NCBI RefSeq assembly: GCF_001723605.1
Contig: NZ_CP017111.1
Span: 1,550,001 to 1,614,000, forward strand
DNA length: 64,000 bases
Reading direction: 5' to 3'
DNA from: Sulfurospirillum halorespirans DSM 13726
GTDB taxonomy: Bacteria; Campylobacterota; Campylobacteria; Campylobacterales; Sulfurospirillaceae
This document shows positions 36,401 to 44,423 of this stretch, piece after piece. How positions within the stretch are numbered: position 1 is the first letter of the stretch; each line of letters opens with the position of its first letter. The notes under the pieces are model-generated. The model was not told where the DNA came from. It worked only from the letters and a program-made list of their open reading frames with translations, and searched no databases. Both the position numbers and the translations under genes were made by a program.

Positions 36401-36498
36401 TCGAATCTTACGTTGGCGAGGGGGCAAAAATCAGTTATGCACTCTCAAACATCGAACAAGATAAAGCACGAGGCTTCCAAATCAGGGTGTACCACTAA
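33418..36498 (+). CDS. Giant membrane-anchored coiled-coil protein
   Basis: The 1026-residue protein opens with one hydrophobic helix (about 8-27, VLNIALGFAIVVGGFASAQY), which could be an uncleaved anchor or a signal. From about 100 to 895 it is almost pure Lys/Glu-rich coiled-coil. A Thr/Pro/Ala hinge (TPKVAAKATTPAPKG) leads to a compact C-terminal domain of about 120 residues with two or three Cys (KVTCTDMGTG, EACKKEV) and an OmpA-like rhythm ending QIRVYH. A 78-residue module is duplicated in tandem (35503-35736 and 35737-35970). I do not recognise a named family; a structural or envelope-spanning role is likely. Confidence 0.75.
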   Translation: MALTSSQVLNIALGFAIVVGGFASAQYGNFGGISYDELTEKYISKSDVKFSDLPLEVQTQYIDKEATIEQSKDGTLFEDAYYDEQGKSIPESELSKQDFKRMINKLQKTLLFLQHDNLLMSNEKSELTKKVEEQQNELEEQRNQWTNKSTERLNEAEQQHYRNISDLTMKINELQKENVMISQKANIEANTLRSQIEELRAKAVDDEDKKQIAIAKAREEEQSKLGDYKEKIKFLNDQIALLNEQINTTNETAKSAFARKQEEITKLKEEIVLAAKEKNEIMSKQTQTLVINEQKHKEEIAKYTKTIEQLKVDTEKLIAQNRQDMLSQDAEHAKKMVLQEEKIKSVNTELASAKKHIDALMLENEKDFNKFRTYLEDEKKLNKELSVANKTLEESAQNSEKTLNVSILKLKEEIAKKESSIKELNDKIILLNNEKANFDIEVKKRVDENDKIHNKNYKVFNEKIANFDASKKELIEKLEKQMNEYKSASTENSERVQFHINELATSNNELKAKNDEKEKELQSLKTQIVSFRTETQKGKESDESKLKELRATLEELKASSKAKESDFIAKLQLLQSEIKEKEGVITSAKKEEALKIAALEKEIKTKAIDLQKIQTENARHEGTIQTLHVKLKDAEDNATKATSKNVEELKAKVATFEKNRVSEDAKMVGLKDELRRKEIEYLDIIKEKDKELKIKEATIVANKEGTKKIEMLKASTEENLTKFKEEFKQKELQRLAEIKVLQSDLKNKESQLSAFSKEDSLKSSALEKELRAKEATIVANKENYKKTETLKASLEENLAKLKEEFKQKELQHLEATKALQTELKAKESQLGSSKKDETLKIIALEKELKAKESALAQSQEELNKRIASNEQTIKTLNEKIKLLETATPKVAAKATTPAPKGQKLTMIDKVTCTDMGTGVNAISEACKKEVQTVLAKYDSSYFFEVAPIVDNGGFASLKLIKSKKVGVEDTEIDRISGLANIGLGKARAKAGGDLVESYVGEGAKISYALSNIEQDKARGFQIRVYH
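35503..35970 (+). repeat. Tandem 234-bp duplication inside the coiled-coil gene
   Basis: Two adjacent 78-residue units both begin EATIVANKE and share KFKEEFKQKEL/KLKEEFKQKEL, KESQL and ALEKEL blocks at the same spacing. The DNA is diverged but alignable without gaps. It looks like an in-frame duplication that lengthens the rod by a fixed step. Confidence 0.75.
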
Positions 36499-36501
36499 AT
36501 C

Positions 36502-37200
36502 ATGAATCTGTTTCAACCAAAGCAAGGGTATCGTTACAACAGCGACACCCTTTTACTGTACGATTTTATCAGCTCATTTGCACCAAAGGGTGAACTTTTG
36601 GACGTGGGTTGTGGCTGTGGTATTTTGGGACTGTTGCTCAAACGCGATTTTCTTCATTTACATGTAAGCCTTTTGGACATTCAATTTCTCAATTGTGAAA
36701 TCGCCAAAGCCAATGCCAAAGCCAATCTTTTAGCGATAGAAAACATTACATGTAAAGATTTTTTAGAAGCAATATTTGAGCATAAATGGGACATGATTGT
36801 CTCTAATCCTCCTTTTTACCATAAAGGTGGTGTTAAAAATGAAGACAATGCCCTTTTCCTAAGTCGCCACAGCAGCGCACTTCCATTTGATGCCTTTGCC
36901 AAAAAAGTGAGTAAAACGCTCTCCAATCGGGGATATTTTTGTTTCTGCTATGATGCGAAACAGATAGACCACGTGATGGCGTCACTGCTTGGAAATGGAC
37001 TCAATGTCGAAGACCTCTGTTTTGTCTATCCTAAAGAGGAGAAAGAGGCATCGTTGGTGTTGGTACGTGCGCGTAAAAACTCAAAAACACTCTGTAAAAT
37101 TCATCCACCGCTTTTTATCTATACGGGTGAGCATATCAGCGTGCGTGTGAAAGCTATTTTTGAACAATCTGCCACAAAGAGTTGTGAATGGAACACTTGA
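36502..37200 (+). CDS. tRNA1(Val) adenine-37 N6-methyltransferase-like protein (TrmN6)
   Basis: The 232-residue methyltransferase starts with LFQPKQGYRYNSDTLLLYDF, typical of the YfiC/TrmN6 family. SAM motif I is LLDVGCGCGILGLLL and the catalytic N-P-P-F tetrad is VSNPPFYHKGG (about 105). It would methylate N6 of an adenine in tRNA or another RNA; the N-P-P-F motif fits an exocyclic amino target. It follows the coiled-coil gene by three bases and overlaps the next gene. Confidence 0.8.
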   Translation: MNLFQPKQGYRYNSDTLLLYDFISSFAPKGELLDVGCGCGILGLLLKRDFLHLHVSLLDIQFLNCEIAKANAKANLLAIENITCKDFLEAIFEHKWDMIVSNPPFYHKGGVKNEDNALFLSRHSSALPFDAFAKKVSKTLSNRGYFCFCYDAKQIDHVMASLLGNGLNVEDLCFVYPKEEKEASLVLVRARKNSKTLCKIHPPLFIYTGEHISVRVKAIFEQSATKSCEWNT

Positions 37201-37568
37201 TGAAATGCGAAGGCTATCCGTATGCGTTTGATCCCAACGCCTGTCAAAACTGCTCGGGAAAGTGTTGTATTGGAGAGAGTGGATACATTTGGGTCACACA
37301 CGAAGAGATAAACGCTATTGCTTTGAAACTTTCTTTGTCCAAAGAGGCATTTATCAATAACTATTTACTAAAAATTCGCTATCGTTTCACGATCAAAGAG
37401 ATCGCATACGAAGGCGGCTATGGTTGCGTCTTTTTCGATATGGAAAAAAAGATGTGTCGTATCTATGACGTACGCCCACAACAGTGCCGTACATTCCCTT
37501 TTTGGGAATATTTTAAAGAAAATATTGACGAGGTAGTCACAGAATGTCCCGGTATTATTCGCTTATAG
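37200..37568 (+). CDS. YkgJ-type cysteine-cluster protein
   Basis: A 122-residue protein with the zinc- or iron-chelating cysteine pattern of the YkgJ family: CQNCSGKCC near residue 15, then GCVFFD, MCRIYDVRPQQCRTFPFW and a final TECPG. Its function is not settled. The ATG at 37200 shares a base with the stop of the methyltransferase (TGATG), which suits coupled translation; an in-frame ATG at 37188 would lengthen the overlap. It overlaps the following lipoprotein gene by 25 bases. Confidence 0.82.
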   Translation: MKCEGYPYAFDPNACQNCSGKCCIGESGYIWVTHEEINAIALKLSLSKEAFINNYLLKIRYRFTIKEIAYEGGYGCVFFDMEKKMCRIYDVRPQQCRTFPFWEYFKENIDEVVTECPGIIRL

Positions 37569-38809
37569 TCGTTCTTGTTTTATTGGTGGGATGTAGCACC
37601 AAAGAGGTTGTTATTACGAACGAAACTACTAAAAAGGTTTTTGAAGAAGAGGATAATCTTATTTTGCAGGCGTTAGATTATCAGCAAAATGGCGATTATG
37701 TCAACGCGCGCAAAATTTATCATGCTCTGTATGAACAGAGCCAAAAGAAAGTGTACCTCACCGAAGATGCAGGGCTTGCCTTTGTCTTGGGCGATCCTGA
37801 TGCGCACGATCTGATTGTACAAGGGATCAAAAAATACCCCGATGAGAAAAACTTCAACCGTCTTTTGGTGGGACAATTGGTCAAAGAGAAGCGCTATGAA
37901 GAGGCTGAAAAAGAGATACTCAGGCTCATAGAATTCAATAAAAGTGTCCAACATCTCAGCATCGCGGGCAATCTGTATTTGCAAATGAAAGCGTATGATT
38001 TGGCACTCAAATACTTTGAAAGTGCTTACAAACAAGAGCAAAACGAAGATATTTTGATCAACATTGTCGAGCTGTTAAACCGCTTCTTAGGACGCAAAGA
38101 CGATGCCATTGCCTACTTAGAAACCTATGCCAATATGGAAGGGTGTGGCAATACTGTCTGTTACAAACTGGTTGAGATTTATGGACGTGATCGCAATGTT
38201 CAAGGATTAATTGCTACCTATAAAAAACTCTACAAAGAGGAACAAAGCGAAGAGATAGCCAAGAAAATTGTTGAACTGATGCTGTACATTAAAGATGTCA
38301 AAGGGGCAACAACCTTTTTGGAGAAAACAGGCTTTAACCAAGACATGCTGCTTCAAATCTATGCGACACAGAAAAAATTCAAGGAAGCCTATATATTGGC
38401 TGAAAAACTCTACGATGAGAGTAAAAATCTTGATTATCTAGGGAAAATGGCTATTTATGAGTATGAACTCAATAAAACAAAGCTGGCGCCTGAAACCTTG
38501 CAATCAATTTCGCGTAAATTTAATGAAGTGACCAGTTTGTTGAAAGACCCTGTTTATCTTAACTACTATGGGTATCTGCTCATTGACCATGATATTGACA
38601 TTGCAAAAGGGATTGCACTGGTGCAAGAAGCGCTTAGATTAGAGCCAAATTCTCCTTATTATCTTGACTCCTTGGCATGGGGGCTCTACAAACAGGGTCA
38701 ATGCGATGAGGCATATAATATCATGAAATATTTTGGTGAGCATGTGATGGAAGAAGAGGTCATCGCGCATATTGAAGCGATTAAAAAATGTTTGAAAGAG
38801 AAAAAATGA
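37544..38809 (+). CDS. TPR-repeat lipoprotein
   Basis: A 421-residue protein. The signal is [17 protein letters not shown] with the lipobox Cys at residue 17. The body is a chain of helical tetratricopeptide-like pairs (for example [34 protein letters not shown], and [24 protein letters not shown] near the end). It probably forms a scaffold on the periplasmic face of a membrane. The start overlaps the previous gene and the end overlaps trpC (ATGA), so it is part of one tight operon. Confidence 0.82.
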   Translation: MSRYYSLIVVLVLLVGCSTKEVVITNETTKKVFEEEDNLILQALDYQQNGDYVNARKIYHALYEQSQKKVYLTEDAGLAFVLGDPDAHDLIVQGIKKYPDEKNFNRLLVGQLVKEKRYEEAEKEILRLIEFNKSVQHLSIAGNLYLQMKAYDLALKYFESAYKQEQNEDILINIVELLNRFLGRKDDAIAYLETYANMEGCGNTVCYKLVEIYGRDRNVQGLIATYKKLYKEEQSEEIAKKIVELMLYIKDVKGATTFLEKTGFNQDMLLQIYATQKKFKEAYILAEKLYDESKNLDYLGKMAIYEYELNKTKLAPETLQSISRKFNEVTSLLKDPVYLNYYGYLLIDHDIDIAKGIALVQEALRLEPNSPYYLDSLAWGLYKQGQCDEAYNIMKYFGEHVMEEEVIAHIEAIKKCLKEKK

Positions 38810-39594
38810 TTTTAGACGAAATTATCAAACGCACGCGTGAGGATTTAGAAAAGAAGAAAAAAGAGTACACGATTGATTGGTTAGGTAGAAGCCTTGCATT
38901 TAACCCGTTTATGCCACGTGATGTGAAGCCTTATCTTAAAGCAACGCCTCAAAATCCGTATCGTATCATTGCCGAAGTGAAAAAAGCCAGCCCTAGTAAA
39001 GGGGTGATCAAAGCTGATTTTGACCCTCTGTTGATTGCCAAAGCGTATGAATTAGGAGGTGCTGATGCTATCTCTGTGCTTACTGAGCCTCATTATTTTC
39101 AAGGAAACTTGGAGTACTTAACCCAAATTCGTCGTTATGTTCCCACACCCTTGTTGCGTAAAGATTTCATTGTTGATGAGTACCAAATCTTAGAAGCGCT
39201 GGTGTATGGGGCTGATTTTATCTTATTGATCGCAAAAGCGCTCTCCAAAGCAGAACTCAAGCACCTTTTAGAGTACGCATTACGACTAGGGCTTGAAGTT
39301 TTAGTCGAAATTCATGACAAAGAAGACCTCGTTAAAGCCATCTTTGCAGGAGCAAATATCATCGGAATTAACCACCGAAACCTAGAGACCTTTGAGATGG
39401 ATATGAGTTTAACCGAGAAACTGATGCCACTCATTCCGCAAGGAAAAATCATCGTGGCAGAGAGCGGATTGAATGACAAAGAGACGATTCAGCACTTAAG
39501 TAAAATCGGTGCGGATGCCTTTTTAATTGGTGAACATTTTATGCGTCAGCCTGATATTCAAACAGCGCTCGAAGCCTTTAAGAAAGTTGACTAA
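38806..39594 (+). CDS. trpC: Indole-3-glycerol phosphate synthase
   Basis: TrpC closes the indole ring in tryptophan synthesis. The TIM-barrel protein shows [20 protein letters not shown] (catalytic Lys), [43 protein letters not shown] and [12 protein letters not shown], all family marks. I chose the ATG at 38806, which overlaps the lipoprotein stop (ATGA) and starts [10 protein letters not shown]; an ATG 18 bases upstream is in frame. No other trp gene is close. Confidence 0.94.
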   Translation: MILDEIIKRTREDLEKKKKEYTIDWLGRSLAFNPFMPRDVKPYLKATPQNPYRIIAEVKKASPSKGVIKADFDPLLIAKAYELGGADAISVLTEPHYFQGNLEYLTQIRRYVPTPLLRKDFIVDEYQILEALVYGADFILLIAKALSKAELKHLLEYALRLGLEVLVEIHDKEDLVKAIFAGANIIGINHRNLETFEMDMSLTEKLMPLIPQGKIIVAESGLNDKETIQHLSKIGADAFLIGEHFMRQPDIQTALEAFKKVD

Positions 39595-40085
39595 TGGATT
39601 ACATGTATGCTCCTTGGAGGGATACTTATTTTAGTGATAAACCCGAAGGGTGCGTCTTTTGCAACATAAGTGAGCATCCAGAGCTGGATGAGCAGCATCA
39701 TGTTTTGTACCGCGATGTACTCTGCTTTATCGTCATGAATCGTTATCCTTACACGCCTGGGCATTTTATGGTGATTCCACATCATCACACCGATGCGGTT
39801 GAAACACTGGAACCCGAAGTGTGGCTGCATCTCTCGTTCATCGTGCAACGCTGTGTGAAGATGCTTAAAGAGGGTATTGGCGCGCAAGGGGTGAATCTTG
39901 GGATGAACCTTGGCAAAAGTGGCGGAGCAGGCATTGCAGAGCACATTCACTACCATGTGATTCCACGTTGGATGGGCGATACCAATTTTATTACCACCAT
40001 CGCTGACACCAGAGTTTATGGAACCGATTTTGAAAAAATCTATACCCATCTTAAAGGTCTCGTTCCTGAGTATCTGGCATGCTGA
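39594..40085 (+). CDS. HIT-family hydrolase/phosphorylase
   Basis: The 163-residue protein has the histidine triad HIHYHVIPRW (about residue 122) and the upstream zinc-binding CVFCNIS typical of the Ap4A-phosphorylase-like branch of HIT proteins. It would split dinucleotide polyphosphates or nucleotide-linked groups. It shares a base with the trpC stop (TAATG) and overlaps mnmH by seven bases. Confidence 0.88.
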   Translation: MDYMYAPWRDTYFSDKPEGCVFCNISEHPELDEQHHVLYRDVLCFIVMNRYPYTPGHFMVIPHHHTDAVETLEPEVWLHLSFIVQRCVKMLKEGIGAQGVNLGMNLGKSGGAGIAEHIHYHVIPRWMGDTNFITTIADTRVYGTDFEKIYTHLKGLVPEYLAC

Positions 40086-41092
40086 TTGAGCTTGACATTG
40101 ACACCTTTATTTCCCAGAAATCAGAGTTTGATCTTTTAATCGACGCTCGTAGCCCCAAAGAATTTTATGAATCCCACATCGCAGATGCTCAAAACTTTTA
40201 TGCCCTGAGTGACGCAGAACACCAAGAAGTCGGCACACTCTACAAACAAGTCTCACGCAATGACGCAAAAATACTGGGTGCTCGTTACATTTGCCAAAAT
40301 GTAGCATCGCATCTTGAACGAATCGCAAAAGAGTACAAAATCGGCTCAAAAATCGGCATCTATTGCGCTAGAGGAGGGCTGAGATCAAGCTCTATCGCGA
40401 TTATCCTCTCGCACATTGGCTATCAAGTCTACAGACTTCAAGGTGGCTATAAACAGTACCGTATGCATGTGCTCACCTTTCTTGAAAATTTACCCCATCA
40501 CCATTTCATCGTCCTTGGTGGCAATACGGGCTGTGGAAAAAGTGAACTCTTGCAATCGCTTCATCCTTCCATCGATCTTGAAAACCTTGCCAACCATCTG
40601 GGTTCGAGCTTTGGAAGTATTAAAGGCGCACAACCCAGTCAAAAAGCGTTTGAAAATAGTTTATGCGAAATTTTACATACAATTGATCCTAATGCCACGA
40701 TATTCATTGAAGCTGAAAGTAAACGCATGGGCAAATGCACCATTCCAGCGCTTTTACATGTAAGAATCTTAGAAGGGTATCGTGTCGAAATTACGGCACC
40801 GCTTGCGCAACGCGTTGAGCGAATACTTAAAGACTATCAGATGATTACGCCTGCCTTTTTTTACCAATCGATGCAGATGATTGCGCCGTACATTAAAAAA
40901 ACCGTGAAAGACGATGTTTTACGCGCATACGAAGAGGGCGATCTTGCGCAAGTCGCGAAGATACTTTTGGTTGAGTATTATGATCTTGTCTATAAAAAAC
41001 CGCGTCATAGCGATATAACCCTTGATAATGCCGATGAAATGGCAACTTTGGAAGCTCTTAGATCTTTACATGTAAAACGCTCAGCCGTTTAA
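40079..41092 (+). CDS. mnmH: tRNA 2-selenouridine synthase (MnmH/SelU)
   Basis: MnmH replaces sulfur by selenium in the wobble 2-thiouridine of some tRNAs using selenophosphate. The N-terminal rhodanese domain has the catalytic Cys in [13 protein letters not shown] (about residue 97), and the C-terminal half is a P-loop domain ([17 protein letters not shown]). The length, 337, is normal. It implies a SelD enzyme elsewhere and selenium use in this organism. It closes the tight operon that starts at 36502. Confidence 0.92.
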   Translation: MLIELDIDTFISQKSEFDLLIDARSPKEFYESHIADAQNFYALSDAEHQEVGTLYKQVSRNDAKILGARYICQNVASHLERIAKEYKIGSKIGIYCARGGLRSSSIAIILSHIGYQVYRLQGGYKQYRMHVLTFLENLPHHHFIVLGGNTGCGKSELLQSLHPSIDLENLANHLGSSFGSIKGAQPSQKAFENSLCEILHTIDPNATIFIEAESKRMGKCTIPALLHVRILEGYRVEITAPLAQRVERILKDYQMITPAFFYQSMQMIAPYIKKTVKDDVLRAYEEGDLAQVAKILLVEYYDLVYKKPRHSDITLDNADEMATLEALRSLHVKRSAV

Positions 41093-41135
41093 ACCCCACC
41101 TCCTTTTAAGTTTTTTTTTATCCACAAAATGCCAC

Positions 41136-41164
41136 AATAATACCAACTATAGTTCAGTATTATT
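41136..41164 (+). promoter_or_regulatory. NikR-like operator before the nickel uptake operon
   Basis: AATAATAC at 41136-41143 and GTATTATT at 41157-41164 are exact inverted copies 13 bases apart, and an inner palindrome AACTATAGTT lies between them. It overlaps the region where a -10 box would be, 17 bp before the first gene's ATG. The pattern resembles nickel-responsive NikR sites, which would shut the operon off when nickel is plentiful. Confidence 0.5.
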
Positions 41165-41180
41165 TAAGAGGAGTATTTGT

Positions 41181-41927
41181 ATGAAAGTATTATTGGCATC
41201 GCTTGTGTGTGCATCGTCACTGTTTGCGCATTTTCAAACCGTTATGACAGATAAAACCGTCATTGAGCAAGGTGGGAACACGAAAGTTTCTATTCAATAC
41301 GAATTTACCCATCCCTTTGAGCAAAATCTTATGAACATGGAAAAGCCTAAAGAGGCGGGTGTTTTTATGGACGGAAAAAAGACATCGTTTTTAGGTTCAT
41401 TCCAAGCTGTCGAAAAAAACAAACTTACGACGTGGAAGAGTGAATATACAATAAAAGAGCCCGGTGTCTATCAATTTTATGTCGATCCTGTGCCTTATTT
41501 TGAACCTGCAGAAGAGAAATTTATCCGCCATCAAACCAAAACCATTGTGGACGCCTTTGGCTCAGGCGAGGGTTGGGATAAACCCATTGGTCTTAAAGCA
41601 GAAATTATCCCACTTTCTCGCCCTTATTCACTCTATGCAGGCAATCTGTTTAGCGCCCAAGTGCTTTACAAAGGCAAACCCGTTCCAAATGCTGAAGTGG
41701 AAGTCGAGTTTTACAACACCAAAGGACTTAAAGCACCCAATGAAATGTACGTCACACAAGTCTACAAAGCTGATAAAAATGGTGTCTTTCATGTCGCACT
41801 TCCACTTGAAGGCTGGTGGGGCTTTGCTGCTTTGATGGATGATGATGAAAAAATTAAAAAAGATGGTAAAAGTTACCCTGTTGAGTTGGGTGCGGTGCTG
41901 TGGCTCAAAACGGAGGCAATGAAATAA
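41181..41927 (+). CDS. nikK: DUF4198 periplasmic nickel-uptake component (NikK)
   Basis: A 248-residue secreted protein with a signal peptide ([16 protein letters not shown], cleaved before HFQ) and two beta-sandwich domains of the DUF4198 kind ([28 protein letters not shown], then [18 protein letters not shown]). The mature N-terminal His is typical of NikK-like metal-binding proteins. AAGAGGAG is the ribosome binding site. It heads an ECF-type operon and probably delivers nickel or cobalt to the membrane part. Confidence 0.8.
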   Translation: MKVLLASLVCASSLFAHFQTVMTDKTVIEQGGNTKVSIQYEFTHPFEQNLMNMEKPKEAGVFMDGKKTSFLGSFQAVEKNKLTTWKSEYTIKEPGVYQFYVDPVPYFEPAEEKFIRHQTKTIVDAFGSGEGWDKPIGLKAEIIPLSRPYSLYAGNLFSAQVLYKGKPVPNAEVEVEFYNTKGLKAPNEMYVTQVYKADKNGVFHVALPLEGWWGFAALMDDDEKIKKDGKSYPVELGAVLWLKTEAMK

Positions 41928-41928
41928 C

Positions 41929-42552
41929 ATGCACCTCAGTGAAGGCTTACTCAGACCTGAGATCTTAATCGGTGGAGCAGTCGTTTCGGCTGCTTTTACC
42001 CTGTATGCGTTTAAAACACTCAAAGATGACGAGATTCCCAAAACGGCCGTACTTTCAGCGCTGTTTTTTTTGGCGTCGTTCATTCATGTACCCATTGGTC
42101 CCACATCGGTGCATCTTGTCTTAGGCGGCATTGTAGGTGCAATGCTGGGTTTTCGTGCTTTTATCGCTATCTTTGTCGCTCTTTTACTCCAAGGCGTTCT
42201 TTTTGGCTTTGGCGGACTCACCACACTTGGTATTAATCTTTTCAATCTTGCCACGCCTACGCTGGTCGGCTATTGGCTTTTTATGCTTCCTACCACCAAA
42301 CGCTGGCAAAAAGATCTGCTCTGGTTTTTAGTCGGTTTCGTTCCTTTAGCCCTTTCTGCCTTCTTACTTTCACTTACCCTAGCTCTCAATGGTGACGCGT
42401 TTGTGGATGCCTCAAAACTAGCTCTTTTAGCGCACTTACCGATTATGTTTATCGAAGGATTTATCACGCTTTTTGCGCTTCGTTTCATTGAAAAAGTCTC
42501 CCCACATCTTTTACATGTAAAGGAGCATTATGTTACGCATCGGGCTGCTTAG
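41929..42552 (+). CDS. nikM: ECF nickel/cobalt transporter S component (CbiM/NikM)
   Basis: The 207-residue membrane protein begins MHLSEGLLRPEILIGG; the amino-terminal Met-His pair binds the metal in the CbiM/NikM family, so the start is certain. The conserved FIHVPIGPTSVHLVLGGIVGAMLG and LLQGVLFGFGGLTTLGINLFN segments follow. One base separates it from nikK and it overlaps nikL. Confidence 0.92.
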   Translation: MHLSEGLLRPEILIGGAVVSAAFTLYAFKTLKDDEIPKTAVLSALFFLASFIHVPIGPTSVHLVLGGIVGAMLGFRAFIAIFVALLLQGVLFGFGGLTTLGINLFNLATPTLVGYWLFMLPTTKRWQKDLLWFLVGFVPLALSAFLLSLTLALNGDAFVDASKLALLAHLPIMFIEGFITLFALRFIEKVSPHLLHVKEHYVTHRAA

Positions 42553-42952
42553 TCTTCTTGTGTTCACAAGTGTGTGGGCGCATAAAATCAACCTTTTTGC
42601 CTACGATGAAGCGGGTCTACTCTACGTTCAGAGTTATTTCACCAAATCGTCTCCTTGTAAACAGTGTGTCGTAAAGCTTTTGGATGCAAACCAAAAAGAG
42701 CTTTTAGCTTTCAAGACCGATGATGAGGGCAAAGCTTCTGCCAAACTGCCCTCTGCTGAATTTGACATTATCGTCGAAGCAGGTATGGGGCATCAAGCAC
42801 AAACGCACTACGTCGCACAAAGTCATACCAAAGAAGAGACGAAAACACTACCATCCGACATGCCTTTGGATAAAATGCTCTTAGGATTGGTTATAATTGT
42901 TTTTTTCTTTGGAGTACTGTATTGGATCAAACGCAAACCCAGCCACACATAG
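42530..42952 (+). CDS. nikL: NikL-like transporter component
   Basis: A 140-residue protein with a signal helix (MLRIGLLSLLVFTSVWA, followed by HKIN), a small beta-rich periplasmic domain with paired Cys (SPCKQCVVKL), and a single C-terminal helix (MLLGLVIIVFFFGVLYWIK). That layout is NikL in NikKMLQO systems, which bridges the soluble and membrane parts. The ribosome binding site AAAGGAG is made by the end of a TTACATGTAA palindrome within nikM. Confidence 0.72.
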   Translation: MLRIGLLSLLVFTSVWAHKINLFAYDEAGLLYVQSYFTKSSPCKQCVVKLLDANQKELLAFKTDDEGKASAKLPSAEFDIIVEAGMGHQAQTHYVAQSHTKEETKTLPSDMPLDKMLLGLVIIVFFFGVLYWIKRKPSHT

Positions 42953-43599
42953 CTTCCACAACAGCACTTCTTTTAGCGCTGTTGTATAGCACTGTTGTGG
43001 CATTACAAGAGCATCTTTATCTCCCCATGCTTCTACCACTGTTGTTGCTTGGCTGGATTCATAAAGCATCACTTGGGAATATTTTCAAGCGACTCTTTTT
43101 ACTTAATACCTTGATTGCCATCGTCGTTGCAAGCATGCTGTGGCAAAAGAATTATGAGCTTGCACTGCTTGTTTTTTTACGATCCAATTTTATTTTGCTC
43201 TTTATTGTGATGCTTTTTCAGGGCAAAGATGAATTTTCCATCGCCATTGCGATGCACCGTTTGCGTCTGCCACATAAACTCACCTCCATCTTCTTTTTCA
43301 CGGCAAAGTCCATTTTTCTCATCAAACGTGAGTTTTCTCTCTTTAAAAACACGTTACATGTAAGAGGCTTTACTCCTAAAACCAATCTGTTGACCTATAA
43401 AACGATGGCGGGATTTGTGGGAATTTTGTTCATTAAAGCGCTGGAGCGTTCATTTTGGCTTCAAAAAGCGATGCAACTGCGTGGTTTTTGTGGCGAAGTC
43501 TATACGTTAGAAGCGCATCAAGGCTTTAGCACGTACGATCGTTTGCTTGCATTTATCACGATTTTATCGTTACTTTGGCGACAAGGAGCCCTTTTATGA
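42922..43599 (+). CDS. nikQ: ECF transporter T component (CbiQ/NikQ)
   Basis: The 225-residue permease has about five helices and the coupling region AMHRLRLPHKLTSIFFFTAKSIFLIKREFSLFKNTLHVRGF, where the A-R-G motif of T components is seen as V-R-G-F; a second loop has KAMQLRGF. It starts with TTG seven bases after GGAG and overlaps nikL by 31 bases. It links the ATPase to NikM. Confidence 0.85.
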   Translation: MDQTQTQPHIASTTALLLALLYSTVVALQEHLYLPMLLPLLLLGWIHKASLGNIFKRLFLLNTLIAIVVASMLWQKNYELALLVFLRSNFILLFIVMLFQGKDEFSIAIAMHRLRLPHKLTSIFFFTAKSIFLIKREFSLFKNTLHVRGFTPKTNLLTYKTMAGFVGILFIKALERSFWLQKAMQLRGFCGEVYTLEAHQGFSTYDRLLAFITILSLLWRQGALL

Positions 43600-44306
43600 G
43601 CTGTTCGGTTAATATCAAAAATCTCTCCACCTCTCGCGATGGTGTGCGTTTGTATGAAAATGTGACACTGGATGTCTCGCACAAAGAGAAGATCGCCATT
43701 ATTGGTCCTAATGGGTGTGGTAAAACAACACTTTTGGAGATCATCGCAGGACTTCGACCTTTAGAAGAGGGCACCTTAGAACTCTTTCATCAACCGATGA
43801 ACTCTTTGGATGAGTTTAAAAGCATGCGTCATCTCATCGGCTACTTGTTTCAAGACTCGGACAATCAATTTTTAGCCCCTGTGGTCGAAGATGATGTCGC
43901 CTTTAGCCTTTTAGCCAGTGGTATTTCCAAAGAAGAGGCAAAACTCAAAACAGCGATGATGCTTCAAGACTTGGGCATCTCACATTTAGCGAAAAAGATT
44001 GTCTATCATCTCTCAGGCGGAGAGAAAAAACTGGTCGCACTGGCAGGTGTTTTGATTATGGAGCCCAAACTAATGCTTTTGGATGAACCTACTAATGGGC
44101 TTGATCAAGCGATGCAACTGCGTTTAATTGATATTTTAGGGCGCATTGATAAGAGTATTATTATTGTCTCGCATCACAAGGAGTTTATTGAGTTGGTGGT
44201 CGAAAAGATTTATGAAATCACACCCACAGGACTTAGCTGTTCGGTCAATCTTAAAAATGAGAGTAACCACCACCATGATCATGGCGATCACCCTCATTCA
44301 CATTAG
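43596..44306 (+). CDS. nikO: ECF transporter ATPase (CbiO/NikO) with His-rich tail
   Basis: The 236-residue ATPase carries Walker A GPNGCGKTTLL, Q-loop YLFQDSDNQFLAPVVEDDVAF (the Q-D-x-D-x-Q of ECF ATPases), signature LSGGEKKLVAL, Walker B LMLLDEPTNGLD and switch VSHHKE. The last 13 residues hold seven His (NHHHDHGDHPHSH), a likely nickel buffer. The ATG at 43596 has AAGGAG seven bases upstream and overlaps the nikQ stop (ATGA); an upstream in-frame TTG at 43575 is less likely. A dispersed repeat starts just after its stop. Confidence 0.9.
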   Translation: MSCSVNIKNLSTSRDGVRLYENVTLDVSHKEKIAIIGPNGCGKTTLLEIIAGLRPLEEGTLELFHQPMNSLDEFKSMRHLIGYLFQDSDNQFLAPVVEDDVAFSLLASGISKEEAKLKTAMMLQDLGISHLAKKIVYHLSGGEKKLVALAGVLIMEPKLMLLDEPTNGLDQAMQLRLIDILGRIDKSIIIVSHHKEFIELVVEKIYEITPTGLSCSVNLKNESNHHHDHGDHPHSH

Positions 44307-44310
44307 AGAG

Positions 44311-44415
44311 TTCTTTTAGAACTCTCAACACGTTTTTAAAGCAAAGCTTTCAAAACTGCGTTAACACTGGGTTTGCCTCGGCGGCACGCCCACGCACCCT
44401 TGGTGCTTTTCAAAA
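44311..44415 (+). repeat. Dispersed 3'-end element, copy A
   Basis: Directly after the nikO stop comes a terminator hairpin (GAGAGTTCTTTTAGAACTCTC), then CAACACG, AAAGCAAAGCTTT, GTTAACACTGGGTTT, a CGGCG/CGCC hairpin and a GCACC-CTT-GGTGC hairpin ending in TTTT. An inverted copy at 54227-54334 shares most of these bases in the same order. It occupies the whole gap before the convergent pdxA. Confidence 0.75.
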
Positions 44416-44423
44416 AAATGCTC

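Noticed and set aside
44311-44415. A coding gene in the gap after nikO
   Set aside because: No frame of useful length exists; the conserved bases are in hairpins and are shared with 54227-54334 without a shared frame.
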